From the NCBI RefSeq assembly GCF_000716875.1, contig NZ_JNWQ01000035.1:71477-135476 (forward strand): a DNA stretch of 64,000 bases. The letters run 5' to 3'. Shown piece after piece: positions 53,941-62,611 of this stretch; the stretch's first letter is position 1; each line of letters begins with the position of its first letter. A program made the position numbers and the translations under genes. The notes under the pieces were generated by a model. That model was not told the origin of the DNA. It made no database searches and was given only the letters and a program-made list of their open reading frames with translations. This DNA is from Streptomyces novaecaesareae (GTDB lineage Bacteria; Actinomycetota; Actinomycetes; Streptomycetales; Streptomycetaceae).

Positions 53941-54136
53941 GGTCCGCTCCTTGCCTCGGTACTGCGGCCATCCTCGCACCGTGCGCAGGCACCCGTCGGG
54001 ACCGTCCGGTCCGTGGTCGCGGGGTGGAACACGCCGGTTCGGGGACGACCCCAGGGCCTGTCGGGGACGGGCCCTAGGGTGAAAACCAGGGGGTCCCCCT
54101 ATGGCCTCCGGGCCCGGACGGGAGCACCGTTGAGTC

Positions 54137-54586
54137 ATGGCACACGACGAAATGTCCCGACGTGAGAACCGGCAACTCGCCGTCGCCTCGGCGACCGTGG
54201 GCCCGTGGCGGACGGCCGCGGGAGTCGGTGCGGTGGTGGGGGCGACAGCCCTGGGGATCGAGGCGATCTCCGGCAGCTGGTCGCTGAGCATGCTGGCCGG
54301 ACCGGCCGGCTGGGCCCTGTTCTTCTTCTTCCTGGTCGGCACCGTCGGCGGTCAGCTGCGCCGCGACACCGCCGACCGGCGGCTGCGCCGCTGGGCGAAC
54401 GAGCACCCGTGGCAGTCGGCCCTCCCGGCGGCCGGCGGGCTCCTCGCGCTGAACACCCTGGCGCAGCTGTTCCTCGGCGACGCCGGCCTGTTCGGCGCCT
54501 TCTTCATCTCCCTGCTGCCGGCCGGCCTCCTGCTGGCGATCGCCGGGGTGGTGGGGTCGGTCAAGCAGGCCCGCGGCAAGGCCTGA
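54137..54586 (+). CDS. Small four-helix membrane protein, unknown function
   Basis: A 149-residue protein with four hydrophobic segments (GVGAVVGATALGIEAI; MLAGPAGWALFFFFLVG; AAGGLLALNTLAQLFL; FISLLPAGLLLAIAGVVG). It has Arg-rich loops and no known motif. GGGAGC lies about 12 nt before the ATG. It is divergent from proC. Confidence 0.65.
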   Translation: MAHDEMSRRENRQLAVASATVGPWRTAAGVGAVVGATALGIEAISGSWSLSMLAGPAGWALFFFFLVGTVGGQLRRDTADRRLRRWANEHPWQSALPAAGGLLALNTLAQLFLGDAGLFGAFFISLLPAGLLLAIAGVVGSVKQARGKA

Positions 54587-54734
54587 CGACAGGCCCCGGG
54601 GCCTGAGCACCGGGGCCTGAGCACCGTCGCGGTTCCGGACGAAACGGGGTGAACCACCACCCGGCGAGCATGAGTTCACCACCTGGCGCGCCCCCGATCG
54701 ACGTATCGTCACACCCCGTCGTCATACTGGCGCG

Positions 54735-56093
54735 ATGCCGATAGCCGAAGACCCGGAACCGCGTCCCACCAGGGGCGACGAGCCGGGCGGGTCCGACCCG
54801 TCCGGGACGGGCGAGAAGGACCCGTTCGCCGACCTCGTCCTGGACGAGGAGTTCGTCCGCAACGCCACCGTCAAAGAACAGAACGGGCGCACCCGCATGC
54901 TGAGCGCCCGGTGGAAGCACACCCCACCGGTCGACCCGGGCGGCCGCCGCTCGGTCAACGACGGCCCCGCCCCCAAGCGCCGGTTCGGCCGCAAGCCGAA
55001 GCTCCAGGCGGTCGACCCCTGGGGCAACCCGCGCCCGCGCCGCCGACGGCTCGAATGGCGCACGCCGCTCTACGTCGCGCTCACCGTCGCCGTGCTGCTC
55101 GCGGCGCTGAACATCGGCGCGCTGCGCACCTGGTACACCGACCACCTCGGCGGCTCCTCCGCCGCCCACACCCCCGTGCCGACCGTCGCCCCCGAGACGG
55201 CCAAGCCGACCACCGCCCCGCCGAAGGCCGACGAGCAGCAGCCGACCGTCGACCACCCCTGGGCCGGCTCGCCCGCCGAGGGCTGGCCGAACGGCGCCGA
55301 GGCCTTCGTCCTCCCCGAGGCCCAGGCCACCGGCGTCTTCTCCGCCGAGCAGGTGGCCGCCCAGCTGCAGTCCGTCAAGGACTACCTGACCGCCGCCAAC
55401 CTCGACCCGAAGGTCATCGCGGGCGGCCGGCCGGACGCCGCCCTGGCCCTGCTGGACCGGCAGGACCAGGACGGCGCGAAGGCGGCGCTGGACCACCCCG
55501 GCAAGGAGACCGACCCGACCACCTGGTTCAGCCGGTTCGACCCGCGCGACGCGATCCAGGTGGGCGACACGGTCAAGGTCCAGGGCCGGATGACCTACGA
55601 GGGCGACGGGGACAAGGGCGTCCTGATCCACACCGACTTCAGCTACGTGTACGCGCTGCGCCCCGGCCCGGACGCCGCCAAGCGGGCCATGTCGCCCCAG
55701 CCGACGACCGGCGCCCCGCAGCCGGCGAAGTCGGCCCCGCCGCAGGGCGGCGGCACGGCCAGGCCGGTCGGTCTGCTGGTGCCCTCGGACGACGTGGCCG
55801 GGGACACCTGGACCACCCGCACGATCGTGCGCCGGGTGGACACGTTCCGCTTCTACGACCCGGCCCGCTACCGGGTCCAGCCGAAGAAGCTCGTGTACGC
55901 CAAGAACCAGACCGACCCGGCCAACTCGGCCTGCAACGTCTACGACGGCTACTTCCACCCGCAGTTCGACCAGTTCGCGGAACTGCAGCAGGACACCCCC
56001 GGCTCCCGGCCGACCGGCCCGGCGATCGACCCGTACGACCGCAGCAAGGACATCCAGCAGACCGACGAGTGCGGCACGGTCAGCCGCAACTGA
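54735..56093 (+). CDS. Single-span membrane protein with large extracytoplasmic domain, unknown
   Basis: A 452-residue protein. Residues 1-110 are charged and cytoplasmic (an Arg-rich RRRRLEWR patch ends them), one membrane segment follows (PLYVALTVAVLLAALNIGAL, residues about 111-130), then a Thr/Pro-rich stalk and a folded domain with TGVFSAEQVAAQLQSVKDYL and VQGRMTYEGDG. Cysteines occur only near the end (SACNVYDG, DECGTV), where they could form a disulfide. No ribosome binding site is evident. The type II topology resembles anti-sigma or cell-wall proteins, but I cannot assign it. Confidence 0.7.
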   Translation: MPIAEDPEPRPTRGDEPGGSDPSGTGEKDPFADLVLDEEFVRNATVKEQNGRTRMLSARWKHTPPVDPGGRRSVNDGPAPKRRFGRKPKLQAVDPWGNPRPRRRRLEWRTPLYVALTVAVLLAALNIGALRTWYTDHLGGSSAAHTPVPTVAPETAKPTTAPPKADEQQPTVDHPWAGSPAEGWPNGAEAFVLPEAQATGVFSAEQVAAQLQSVKDYLTAANLDPKVIAGGRPDAALALLDRQDQDGAKAALDHPGKETDPTTWFSRFDPRDAIQVGDTVKVQGRMTYEGDGDKGVLIHTDFSYVYALRPGPDAAKRAMSPQPTTGAPQPAKSAPPQGGGTARPVGLLVPSDDVAGDTWTTRTIVRRVDTFRFYDPARYRVQPKKLVYAKNQTDPANSACNVYDGYFHPQFDQFAELQQDTPGSRPTGPAIDPYDRSKDIQQTDECGTVSRN

Positions 56094-56115
56094 CCGCTCG
56101 GTTACGACCGGCTGG

Positions 56116-56646
56116 TCAGCGCTTGCGCTTGGGCCGGCTCGGCGCCTTGGCGTCGGGCCGGCCGCTGCGGCCCGACTGGCGCTTCTCGTGCTGGGCCACG
56201 GCCCGCTCGTACGAGGCGCGGTGGACCGCCTCACCCGGGGCCTCGACCAGGCTGCGGGCGAAGTAGGCGAGCAGGGAGCCGGCGCCGCCGATCAGCCAGA
56301 CCGCGCCGAGCGACTTGTCCTCGGCCATCCAGCCGGTCAGCTGGTCCTTGCCCTCGGTGAGCACCTTCCAGGTGCGCCGCACGGACATCATCGAGCAGAC
56401 CGCGATGGCGGCGGTCAGCAGCCCGTTGAGGAAGGTGCCCTGGTCGGAGAGGGCGATGCCCTCGACGCCGAAGCGCAGCACCAGCACCACGGCGGCGGTC
56501 GCGACCAGGGAGCCGGCCGACACGGCGACCCGGCGCAGCCAGTAGCCGCCGTCCCGGTTCAGCCAGCTGGTGCCGAACCAGCGGATCGGCTCCGGCTCGG
56601 GGGCACCGGCGGGCTTGGGGGCGGGGGTGGGGGGCTGCTCGCTCAC
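56116..56646 (-). CDS. Small membrane protein, unknown function
   Basis: A 176-residue protein with a Pro-rich N-terminus, two hydrophobic segments near residues 40-90 (VAVSAGSLVATAAVVLVLRFG; LLTAAIAVCSMMSV) and a weaker third (SLGAVWLIGGAGSLLAYFA), and a basic tail ending PKRKR. I place the start at GTG 56646, 7 nt after GATAAT on the minus strand, with no ribosome binding site, suggesting a leaderless transcript; ATG 56661 overlaps that hexamer. It converges with the single-span membrane protein gene. Confidence 0.65.
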   Translation of the reverse strand: MSEQPPTPAPKPAGAPEPEPIRWFGTSWLNRDGGYWLRRVAVSAGSLVATAAVVLVLRFGVEGIALSDQGTFLNGLLTAAIAVCSMMSVRRTWKVLTEGKDQLTGWMAEDKSLGAVWLIGGAGSLLAYFARSLVEAPGEAVHRASYERAVAQHEKRQSGRSGRPDAKAPSRPKRKR

Positions 56647-56764
56647 GCCGTCGATTATCACCCGACCGCCGCACCTGCCGGAGGGGCCGTCCCGCGCGCC
56701 GGGACAGCCCCTCCGTCGTTCACCTTCGCCGTTCGTTCACCGGCCTCGGCCGGGCCCGGTCACG

Positions 56765-58609
56765 TCAGCCGAGCTTGGTCACGTCGCGGACGGCGCCCTT
56801 GTCGGCGGAGGTGGCCATCGCGGCGTAGGCGCGCAGGGCCTGGCTGACCTGGCGGTCGCGGTTCTTCGGGCGGTAGCCGCCCGCCGCCTCCAGGGCGCGT
56901 CGGCGCTCGGCGAGGACCTCGTCCGGGACCTCCAGGGAGATCGTCCGGCCGGGGATGTCGATGGCGATGGTGTCGCCGTCCTCGACCAGGGCGATGGTGC
57001 CGCCGGAGGCCGCCTCCGGGGAGGCGTGGCCGATGGACAGGCCCGAGGTGCCGCCGGAGAAGCGGCCGTCGGTGACCAGCGCGCAGGCCTTGCCGAGGCC
57101 CCGGCCCTTGAGGAAGGAGGTCGGGTAGAGCATCTCCTGCATGCCCGGGCCGCCCTTGGGGCCCTCGTAGCGGATGACGACGACGTCGCCCTCCTTGACC
57201 CGCTTGGCCAGGATCGCCTCGACGGCGTCCTCCTGGGACTCGACCACGACGGCCGGGCCGCTGAACGTCCAGATCGACTCGTCCACGCCGGCGGTCTTCA
57301 CGATGCAGCCGTCCTCGGCGAGGTTGCCGTACAGCACGGCCAGGCCGCCCTCGACGGAGTAGGCGTGCTCGGCGCTGCGGATGCAGCCCCTGGCGGCGTC
57401 GGTGTCCAGCGACTCCCAGCGCTCGGACTGCGAGAAGGCCTCGGCGGAGCGGACGCAGCCGGGGGCGGCGTGCCACAGCTCGACGGCCTCGGCGGAGGGC
57501 GAGCCGCCGCGCACGTCCCAGGTCTTGAGCCACTCGGCGAGCGAGTCGGCGTGCACGGTGTGGACGTCCTCGTTGAGCAGCCCGGCACGGTACAGCTCGC
57601 CGAGGATGGCCGGGATGCCGCCGGCCCGGTGGACGTCCTCCATGTAGTACGAGCCGTTGGGCGCGACCTTGGACAGGCAGGGCACCTTGCGGGAGATCGC
57701 GTCGATGGCCCGCTGGTCGAAGTCCAGCTCGGCCTCCTGGGCGGCGGCGAGCAGGTGCAGGATGGTGTTGGTCGAGCCGCCCATGGCGATGTCCAGGGCC
57801 ATGGCGTTCTCGAAGGCGGCGCGGGTGGCGATCGCGCGGGGCAGCACCGAGGCGTCGTCCTGGCCGTAGTGGCGGTTCGCGATCTCGACGACGGTCCGCC
57901 CGGCCTTCTCGTACAGCGCCCGGCGGGCGGTGTGGGTGGCGAGCACCGAGCCGTTGCCGGGCAGGGAGAGGCCGATGGCCTCGGTGAGGCAGTTCATCGA
58001 GTTGGCGGTGAACATGCCGGAGCACGAGCCGCAGGTGGGGCAGGCGTTCTCCTCGATGATCGCGATGTCCTCGTCGGAGACGTTCTCGTTGACGGCCTGG
58101 GAGATCGCGTCGACCAGGTCGAGCTTGCGCACGGTGCCGTCGACCAGGGTGGCCTTGCCGGCCTCCATCGGGCCGCCGGAGACGAAGACGGTCGGGATGT
58201 TCAGGCGCAGCGCGGCCATCAGCATGCCCGGGGTGATCTTGTCGCAGTTGGAGATGCAGATCAGGGCGTCGGCGCAGTGCGCGTTGACCATGTACTCGAC
58301 CGAGTCGGCGATCAGGTCGCGCGAGGGCAGCGAGTAGAGCATGCCGCCGTGGCCCATCGCGATGCCGTCGTCCACCGCGATGGTGTTGAACTCGCGCGGG
58401 ATGCCGCCCGCCTGCTTGATCGCCTCGGAGACGATCCGGCCCACCGGCTGGAGGTGGGTGTGGCCGGGGACGAACTCGGTGAAGGAGTTGGCGACCGCGA
58501 TGATCGGCTTGCCGAAGTCCTCGCGGGCTACGCCGGCGGCCCGGAGAAGCGCCCGGGCGCCTGCCATGTTGCGACCGTGGGTGACCGTACGGGACCTCAG
58601 CTCGGGCAC
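56765..58609 (-). CDS. ilvD: Dihydroxy-acid dehydratase
   Basis: IlvD dehydrates 2,3-dihydroxy acids in valine, leucine and isoleucine synthesis. The 614-residue protein has the iron-sulfur cysteines in NCDKITPGM and [19 protein letters not shown], and [16 protein letters not shown] near the C-terminus. GTG start at 58609. The threonine dehydratase-like enzyme at 1980 could feed the same pathway, but IlvD stands alone here. Confidence 0.97.
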   Translation of the reverse strand: MPELRSRTVTHGRNMAGARALLRAAGVAREDFGKPIIAVANSFTEFVPGHTHLQPVGRIVSEAIKQAGGIPREFNTIAVDDGIAMGHGGMLYSLPSRDLIADSVEYMVNAHCADALICISNCDKITPGMLMAALRLNIPTVFVSGGPMEAGKATLVDGTVRKLDLVDAISQAVNENVSDEDIAIIEENACPTCGSCSGMFTANSMNCLTEAIGLSLPGNGSVLATHTARRALYEKAGRTVVEIANRHYGQDDASVLPRAIATRAAFENAMALDIAMGGSTNTILHLLAAAQEAELDFDQRAIDAISRKVPCLSKVAPNGSYYMEDVHRAGGIPAILGELYRAGLLNEDVHTVHADSLAEWLKTWDVRGGSPSAEAVELWHAAPGCVRSAEAFSQSERWESLDTDAARGCIRSAEHAYSVEGGLAVLYGNLAEDGCIVKTAGVDESIWTFSGPAVVVESQEDAVEAILAKRVKEGDVVVIRYEGPKGGPGMQEMLYPTSFLKGRGLGKACALVTDGRFSGGTSGLSIGHASPEAASGGTIALVEDGDTIAIDIPGRTISLEVPDEVLAERRRALEAAGGYRPKNRDRQVSQALRAYAAMATSADKGAVRDVTKLG

Positions 58610-58759
58610 TGTGCTCCACTCCTTCGGGGCTCTCGCCGGCGCCCCGCTGGTGGGAGGGTGCGGGGGCCGCTGTGGCTACGAGCCTACGCCCGCCGTCCAG
58701 GCGGCGGACGGGCCGTCCGCGATGCGGTCAGGCGGGGGCCGTCCGGTCAGGGCCGGGCT

Positions 58760-58849
58760 CTCCGGTCAGGGCAGGTCGGGATCGGTCGGCTCCGGTCAGG
58801 GCAGGTCGAGATCGGTTGGCTCCGGTCAGGGCAGGTCCGGGCCGGTCAG
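58760..58849. repeat. Three 30-bp tandem repeats
   Basis: Units start at 58760, 58790 and 58820, each opening CTCCGGTCAGGGCAGGTC; a partial copy of the core precedes them (58741). The last copy contains the stop codon of the methyltransferase gene. Confidence 0.8.
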
Positions 58850-59634
58850 CTCCGGGTGACGGCGACGGTGAGGTCGAGGACGTACGGCTCCACCACCAGG
58901 CCGTCCGGGAACTCCGCGAGCAGGGCCGCGCGCTCGGCGGCGAGCAGCGGCTCGCGCCGCTCGGGGGTGAGGGAGGCGAAGAAGGAGCGCGAGGTGAGGT
59001 TGTCGACGACCTGGTCGAGCGGCACCCGGCGCTGCCAGCGCAGCACCGCGCGGTGGACCGTCAGCCCGGCGGCCGCGAACGGTGCGGTCAGCTCGGCGAT
59101 CCGGCCGTAGCCGTGGTACCGGCCGGACAGCTCGGCGGCCAGCCGCTCGTCCCGGGCGCGCACCCACGGGACGGTCTCGTCGAAGACGTTCCACCAGGCG
59201 GCGAGGGCGCCGCCGGGCCGCAGCACCCGGACCGCCTCGGGGACGGACCTGTCGGGGTGGGTCCAGTGGAAGGCCTGGGCGTAGGTGACCAGGTCCGCGG
59301 AGTGATCGTGGAAGGGCAGCTCGTCACCGCCGCCGCGGACCACCGGGAGCTGCGGCGACACGGCCTGGAACTGCGCGGCCATCCCGGCCGAGGGCTCGAC
59401 CGCGACGACGTCCGCACCGCGGGCGGCCAACAGGCGGGTGGCGATGCCGGTGCCGGCGCCGACGTCCAACACCCTGGCGCCCTTGAGACCGCGGCCCCAG
59501 AGCCGCTCCAGCTCGTCGAACAACTCCTCCGGATAGCCCGGGCGGCCACGGTCGTACTCCGCGGCCACCGAGCCGAAGCTCCCGGCCAGCTCGCGGAAGT
59601 TCCGGAGTTCGCTGAACCTCGGACCGTCCGTCAT
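58846..59634 (-). CDS. Class I SAM-dependent methyltransferase
   Basis: A 262-residue Rossmann methyltransferase of the Methyltransf_11/ubiE-like type: ARVLDVGAGTGIATRLLAARGADVVAVEPSAGM (motif I), GGGDELPFHDHSADLVTYAQAFHW (motif II/III region), then VLRPGGALAAWWN. GGAGGGGGAGA precedes the ATG. Substrate unknown. The 30-bp tandem repeat abuts its 3' end. Confidence 0.87.
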   Translation of the reverse strand: MTDGPRFSELRNFRELAGSFGSVAAEYDRGRPGYPEELFDELERLWGRGLKGARVLDVGAGTGIATRLLAARGADVVAVEPSAGMAAQFQAVSPQLPVVRGGGDELPFHDHSADLVTYAQAFHWTHPDRSVPEAVRVLRPGGALAAWWNVFDETVPWVRARDERLAAELSGRYHGYGRIAELTAPFAAAGLTVHRAVLRWQRRVPLDQVVDNLTSRSFFASLTPERREPLLAAERAALLAEFPDGLVVEPYVLDLTVAVTRS

Positions 59635-59687
59635 GTCTCCCCCTCCGTACGGCAGTTCGCGCCCGCACCCGCAGCGGGCCGTGCGGA

Positions 59688-61046
59688 TCAGCGTACGCGC
59701 GAGGGAGTGGCGAGGTGCAAGCGGGTGAAGGCCAACGCCTCCGCCAGATCGGCCTCGCGTTCGGCGGGGGACGCGGACCGGCGGGTGTTGACCTCCAGCA
59801 CCACGTGACCGTCGAAACCGGTGCGGGCGAGGTGTTCCAGCAGCTCGGCGCAGGGCTGCTTGCCGCGGCCCGGGATCAGGTGCTCGTCCTTGCCGGAGCC
59901 GCTGCCGTCGGCCAGGTGGACGTGGGCGAGCCGGTCCCCCATCCGCTCGACCATGGCGAAGGTGTCGATCCGGGACGTCGCGACGTGCGACAGGTCGATG
60001 GTGAAGTGCCGGTACTCCTCATCCGTGACGTCCCAGCCCGGGGCGTACGCCAGCACCTCGCGGTCGCGGTAGCGCCACGGGTACATGTTCTCGACGGCGA
60101 AGCGGACGTCGGTCTCGCCCGCCATCCGGTTGATGCCCTCGACGAAGTCCCGGGCGTACTGGCGCTGCCAGCGGAACGGCGGGTGGACGACGACGGCGCT
60201 CGCGCCGAGCTTCTCGGCCGCCGCCCGGGCCCGGACCAGCTTGGTCCACGGGTCGGTGGTCCACACCCGCTGGGTGATCAGCAGACAGGGCGCGTGCACG
60301 GCCAGGATCGGCATCCGGTGGGCGTCGGAGAGCCGCCGCAGGGCGTCGACGTCCTGGCTGACCGGGTCGTTCCAGACCATCACCTCCACGCCGTCGTAAC
60401 CGAGCTTGGCCGCCAGCTCGAAGGCGACGGCCGTACTCGCCGGGTACACCGAGGCGGTCGACAGGACCACCTTGGTGTCGGGGATGTGCAGGGTCGGATG
60501 CGGGGGCAGCACCAGCCGGTCGGTGGTGCGCAGCAGCGGCGGACGGGCGGCGTCCCGGCGGGCGGCCTTGACCGAGCGGACGGACTGCACGGCGGCCTTG
60601 GCCGCGCCGGCGGCCCGGGCGGTGCGGGTCTCCTTCGGCTCGGCCTTCGCGGCGGCCCGGCGGGGGGTGGGGGCGGGCTTCGGCGTGTGCTTGTTCGGTG
60701 TGGCCTTGTGCGGTGGGGGCTTGCTCGGCGTGGCCTTGTGCGGTGTGGGCTTGCTCGGCGCGGCCTTGTGCGGCGTGGGCTTGCTCGGCGCGGCCTTGTG
60801 CGGTGTGGGCTTGCTCGGCGCGGCCTTCGCGGGGGCCGTCTTCGTGGTGGCCGACTTCGCCGAGGTCTTCTTCGCCGAGGCCTTCTTCGCGGTGCGCTGC
60901 GCCGCCTGGACGGCCTTGGCGGCCTGCGCGGCGGTGGCGCCCTTGACCGCCTTGCCGAGCCGACGGCGCGGACTGTCCGGCCGCGGCTGCCCGTCCCCGG
61001 GAGCGCGGCCCTCCCGCGTCCCGTCCTCGCCCGCTGGTTGCACCAC
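59688..61046 (-). CDS. Sugar phosphate isomerase/AP endonuclease 2-type TIM barrel with lysine-rich histone-like N-terminus
   Basis: A 452-residue protein. Residues 1-165 are disordered and basic, with five 10-residue repeats of the [10 protein letters not shown] type at residues 74-123, in the style of histone H1 or HupS tails. Residues about 190-450 form an AP_endonuc_2/xylose isomerase-like TIM barrel: [89 protein letters not shown], and VVLEVNTR, which together supply the His/Glu/Asp metal ligands. GTG start at 61046, 7 nt after minus-strand TACGCT, so probably leaderless. The tail suggests binding to DNA or another polyanion. Confidence 0.85.
   Translation of the reverse strand: MVQPAGEDGTREGRAPGDGQPRPDSPRRRLGKAVKGATAAQAAKAVQAAQRTAKKASAKKTSAKSATTKTAPAKAAPSKPTPHKAAPSKPTPHKAAPSKPTPHKATPSKPPPHKATPNKHTPKPAPTPRRAAAKAEPKETRTARAAGAAKAAVQSVRSVKAARRDAARPPLLRTTDRLVLPPHPTLHIPDTKVVLSTASVYPASTAVAFELAAKLGYDGVEVMVWNDPVSQDVDALRRLSDAHRMPILAVHAPCLLITQRVWTTDPWTKLVRARAAAEKLGASAVVVHPPFRWQRQYARDFVEGINRMAGETDVRFAVENMYPWRYRDREVLAYAPGWDVTDEEYRHFTIDLSHVATSRIDTFAMVERMGDRLAHVHLADGSGSGKDEHLIPGRGKQPCAELLEHLARTGFDGHVVLEVNTRRSASPAEREADLAEALAFTRLHLATPSRVR
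60678..60827 (-). repeat. Five 30-bp in-frame repeats encoding a basic decapeptide
   Basis: Codons 74-123 of the isomerase-like gene, units [10 protein letters not shown] x3, [10 protein letters not shown] and [10 protein letters not shown]. Three copies are identical at protein level. Confidence 0.85.
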
Positions 61047-61097
61047 GGGAGACAGCGTAAGCGGAGCGCGGGCCGAACGGGACGCCGTCCCTCCGTC

Positions 61098-62060
61098 CTA
61101 CGGAGTGAGGGCCGGTCGGCGCCGGTCCGCGGGGCTGTCCATGGCGTCCAGGCGGCGCAGGATGATGCCCTCGCGCAGCGCCCACGGGCAGACGTCCAGC
61201 TCGTCCAGGCCGAACAGGTCCATCGCGGCGTCGGCGACCAGCGCGCCGGCCAGCAGCTGCTTGGCGCGGCCCTCGGAGACGCCGGGGATCTGCGCGCGCT
61301 CGGCGACCGTCATCGCGGACAGCCGCGGCAGCCAGGCGGCCAGCCCGCTGCGGGTGAGCCGACGGTCGGTGTACGGGCCGGCGTCGGCGGGGGCGGCGCC
61401 GGTCATCCGGGCCAGCTGCTTGAAGGTCTTGGAGGTGGCGACCGCGTGCTGCGGCGGCCCGAGCCGGGAGATCTCGCCGACCACGGTGGCCATCTCGGCC
61501 CGGATGTGGCGTCTCAGCTCGCGCAGCCCGTCCGGGTCGGCGACGTCCCCGGGCAGCCAGCGGGCGGTCAGCCGCCCGGCGCCCAGCGGCAGCGAACAGG
61601 CGACGTCCGGCTGCTCGTCCAGGCCGCAGGCGATCTCCAGCGAGCCGCCGCCGATGTCCAGGTTGAGCAGCCGACCCGAGGACCAGCCGAACCAGCGGCG
61701 GACGGCCAGGAAGGTGAGCCGGGCCTCGTCCTGCCCGGACAGCACCCGCAGCTCGACGCCGGTCTCGGCGGCCACCCGGCGCAGCACCTCCTCGCCGTTG
61801 GCGGCCTCGCGCACGGCGGAGGTGGCGAACGGCAGGATGTCGACGACGCCCTTGTCCTCGGCGACCCGCAGCGAGGACGCGACGTGGCCGACCAGTCGCT
61901 CGATGCCGGCCTCGCTTATCGCACCGTCCTCGTCCAGCAGCTCGGCCAGGCGCAGTTCGGCCTTGTGCGAGTACGCGGGCAACGGGGCAGCGCCCGGATG
62001 GGCGTCCACCACGAGGAAGTGGACCGTGTTGGAACCTACGTCGAGCACACCGAGTCGCAT
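61098..62060 (-). CDS. Ppx/GppA-type phosphatase (exopolyphosphatase-like)
   Basis: A 320-residue ASKHA-fold phosphatase: [18 protein letters not shown] (phosphate 1), [17 protein letters not shown] (phosphate 2), ATSAVREA, and [30 protein letters not shown] at the end. It should hydrolyse polyphosphate or (p)ppGpp-related nucleotides. ATG 62060 is 8 nt downstream of minus-strand TAGCGT (62074-62069), suggesting leaderless translation. The frame continues upstream into a GDPD remnant, but the internal start is clearly the true one. Confidence 0.9.
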   Translation of the reverse strand: MRLGVLDVGSNTVHFLVVDAHPGAAPLPAYSHKAELRLAELLDEDGAISEAGIERLVGHVASSLRVAEDKGVVDILPFATSAVREAANGEEVLRRVAAETGVELRVLSGQDEARLTFLAVRRWFGWSSGRLLNLDIGGGSLEIACGLDEQPDVACSLPLGAGRLTARWLPGDVADPDGLRELRRHIRAEMATVVGEISRLGPPQHAVATSKTFKQLARMTGAAPADAGPYTDRRLTRSGLAAWLPRLSAMTVAERAQIPGVSEGRAKQLLAGALVADAAMDLFGLDELDVCPWALREGIILRRLDAMDSPADRRRPALTP

Positions 62061-62183
62061 AACTCTCCACGCTACGCGATCCGGGGCGGGGGGAGGGGGG
62101 GTTGCGACGGTATTCGCGCTGGTCCGGACCGGTCCGGCCGTTACTGCCCGCGCGGCCCGGCCGTCAGCGCCCGCGCAATGGAT

Positions 62184-62543
62184 CAGCACCATCGGCAGGG
62201 CGGCGGCGTGGGCCTGGCGCTTGAGCAGCTGGTCCAGGGTGGGGACGGACTGCGCCGGGCCGGGACCGACAGTCACCCGCAGGGCCGCGATCTGGTCGGC
62301 GGTCAGGTCGGCTACGGCGCCCCTGCCGTTGGTGGTGCGGTCCACGGTCGGGTCGTGCATCAGCACTGGGACGCCGTCCCGGGTGGTCTGCGCGTCCGTC
62401 TCCAGCCAGTCGGCGCCGTGGTCGAGGGCGGTCACGAAGGAGGCCGTGGTGTTCTCGGCGGCATTGCGCGGCGCACCACGGTGACCGATCACCACCGGCG
62501 CCTCGCACACCTGCGGCACGGCGCCCGAACGGGCTCGCAGCAC
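62184..62543 (-). pseudogene. Truncated glycerophosphodiester phosphodiesterase
   Basis: Reading from 62543, the first 120 residues match the N-terminal half of GDPD enzymes: [20 protein letters not shown] (catalytic His-Arg and Glu-Asn), [27 protein letters not shown], and VPTLDQLL. After about residue 118 the homology stops and the frame runs in phase into ppx. The second half of the barrel is gone and no signal peptide is present, so the gene is a remnant. Confidence 0.75.
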
Positions 62544-62611
62544 GGGACCGCCGGAGGCATGTCCGAGGTGTCCGACAGTCCGCCGACGTCATCCGGTTCC
62601 GGGGTGTTCCG

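Noticed and set aside
56570..59110. 846-residue plus-strand open frame
   Set aside because: Antisense to ilvD and the methyltransferase, both of which have intact catalytic motifs.
60678..60827. CRISPR-like regular repeat
   Set aside because: The 30-bp units are contiguous, in frame and have no spacers; they encode a decapeptide repeat.
61098..62543. A genuine GDPD-Ppx fusion enzyme
   Set aside because: The GDPD part lacks half its barrel, and ppx has its own ATG with a -10 hexamer 8 nt upstream.
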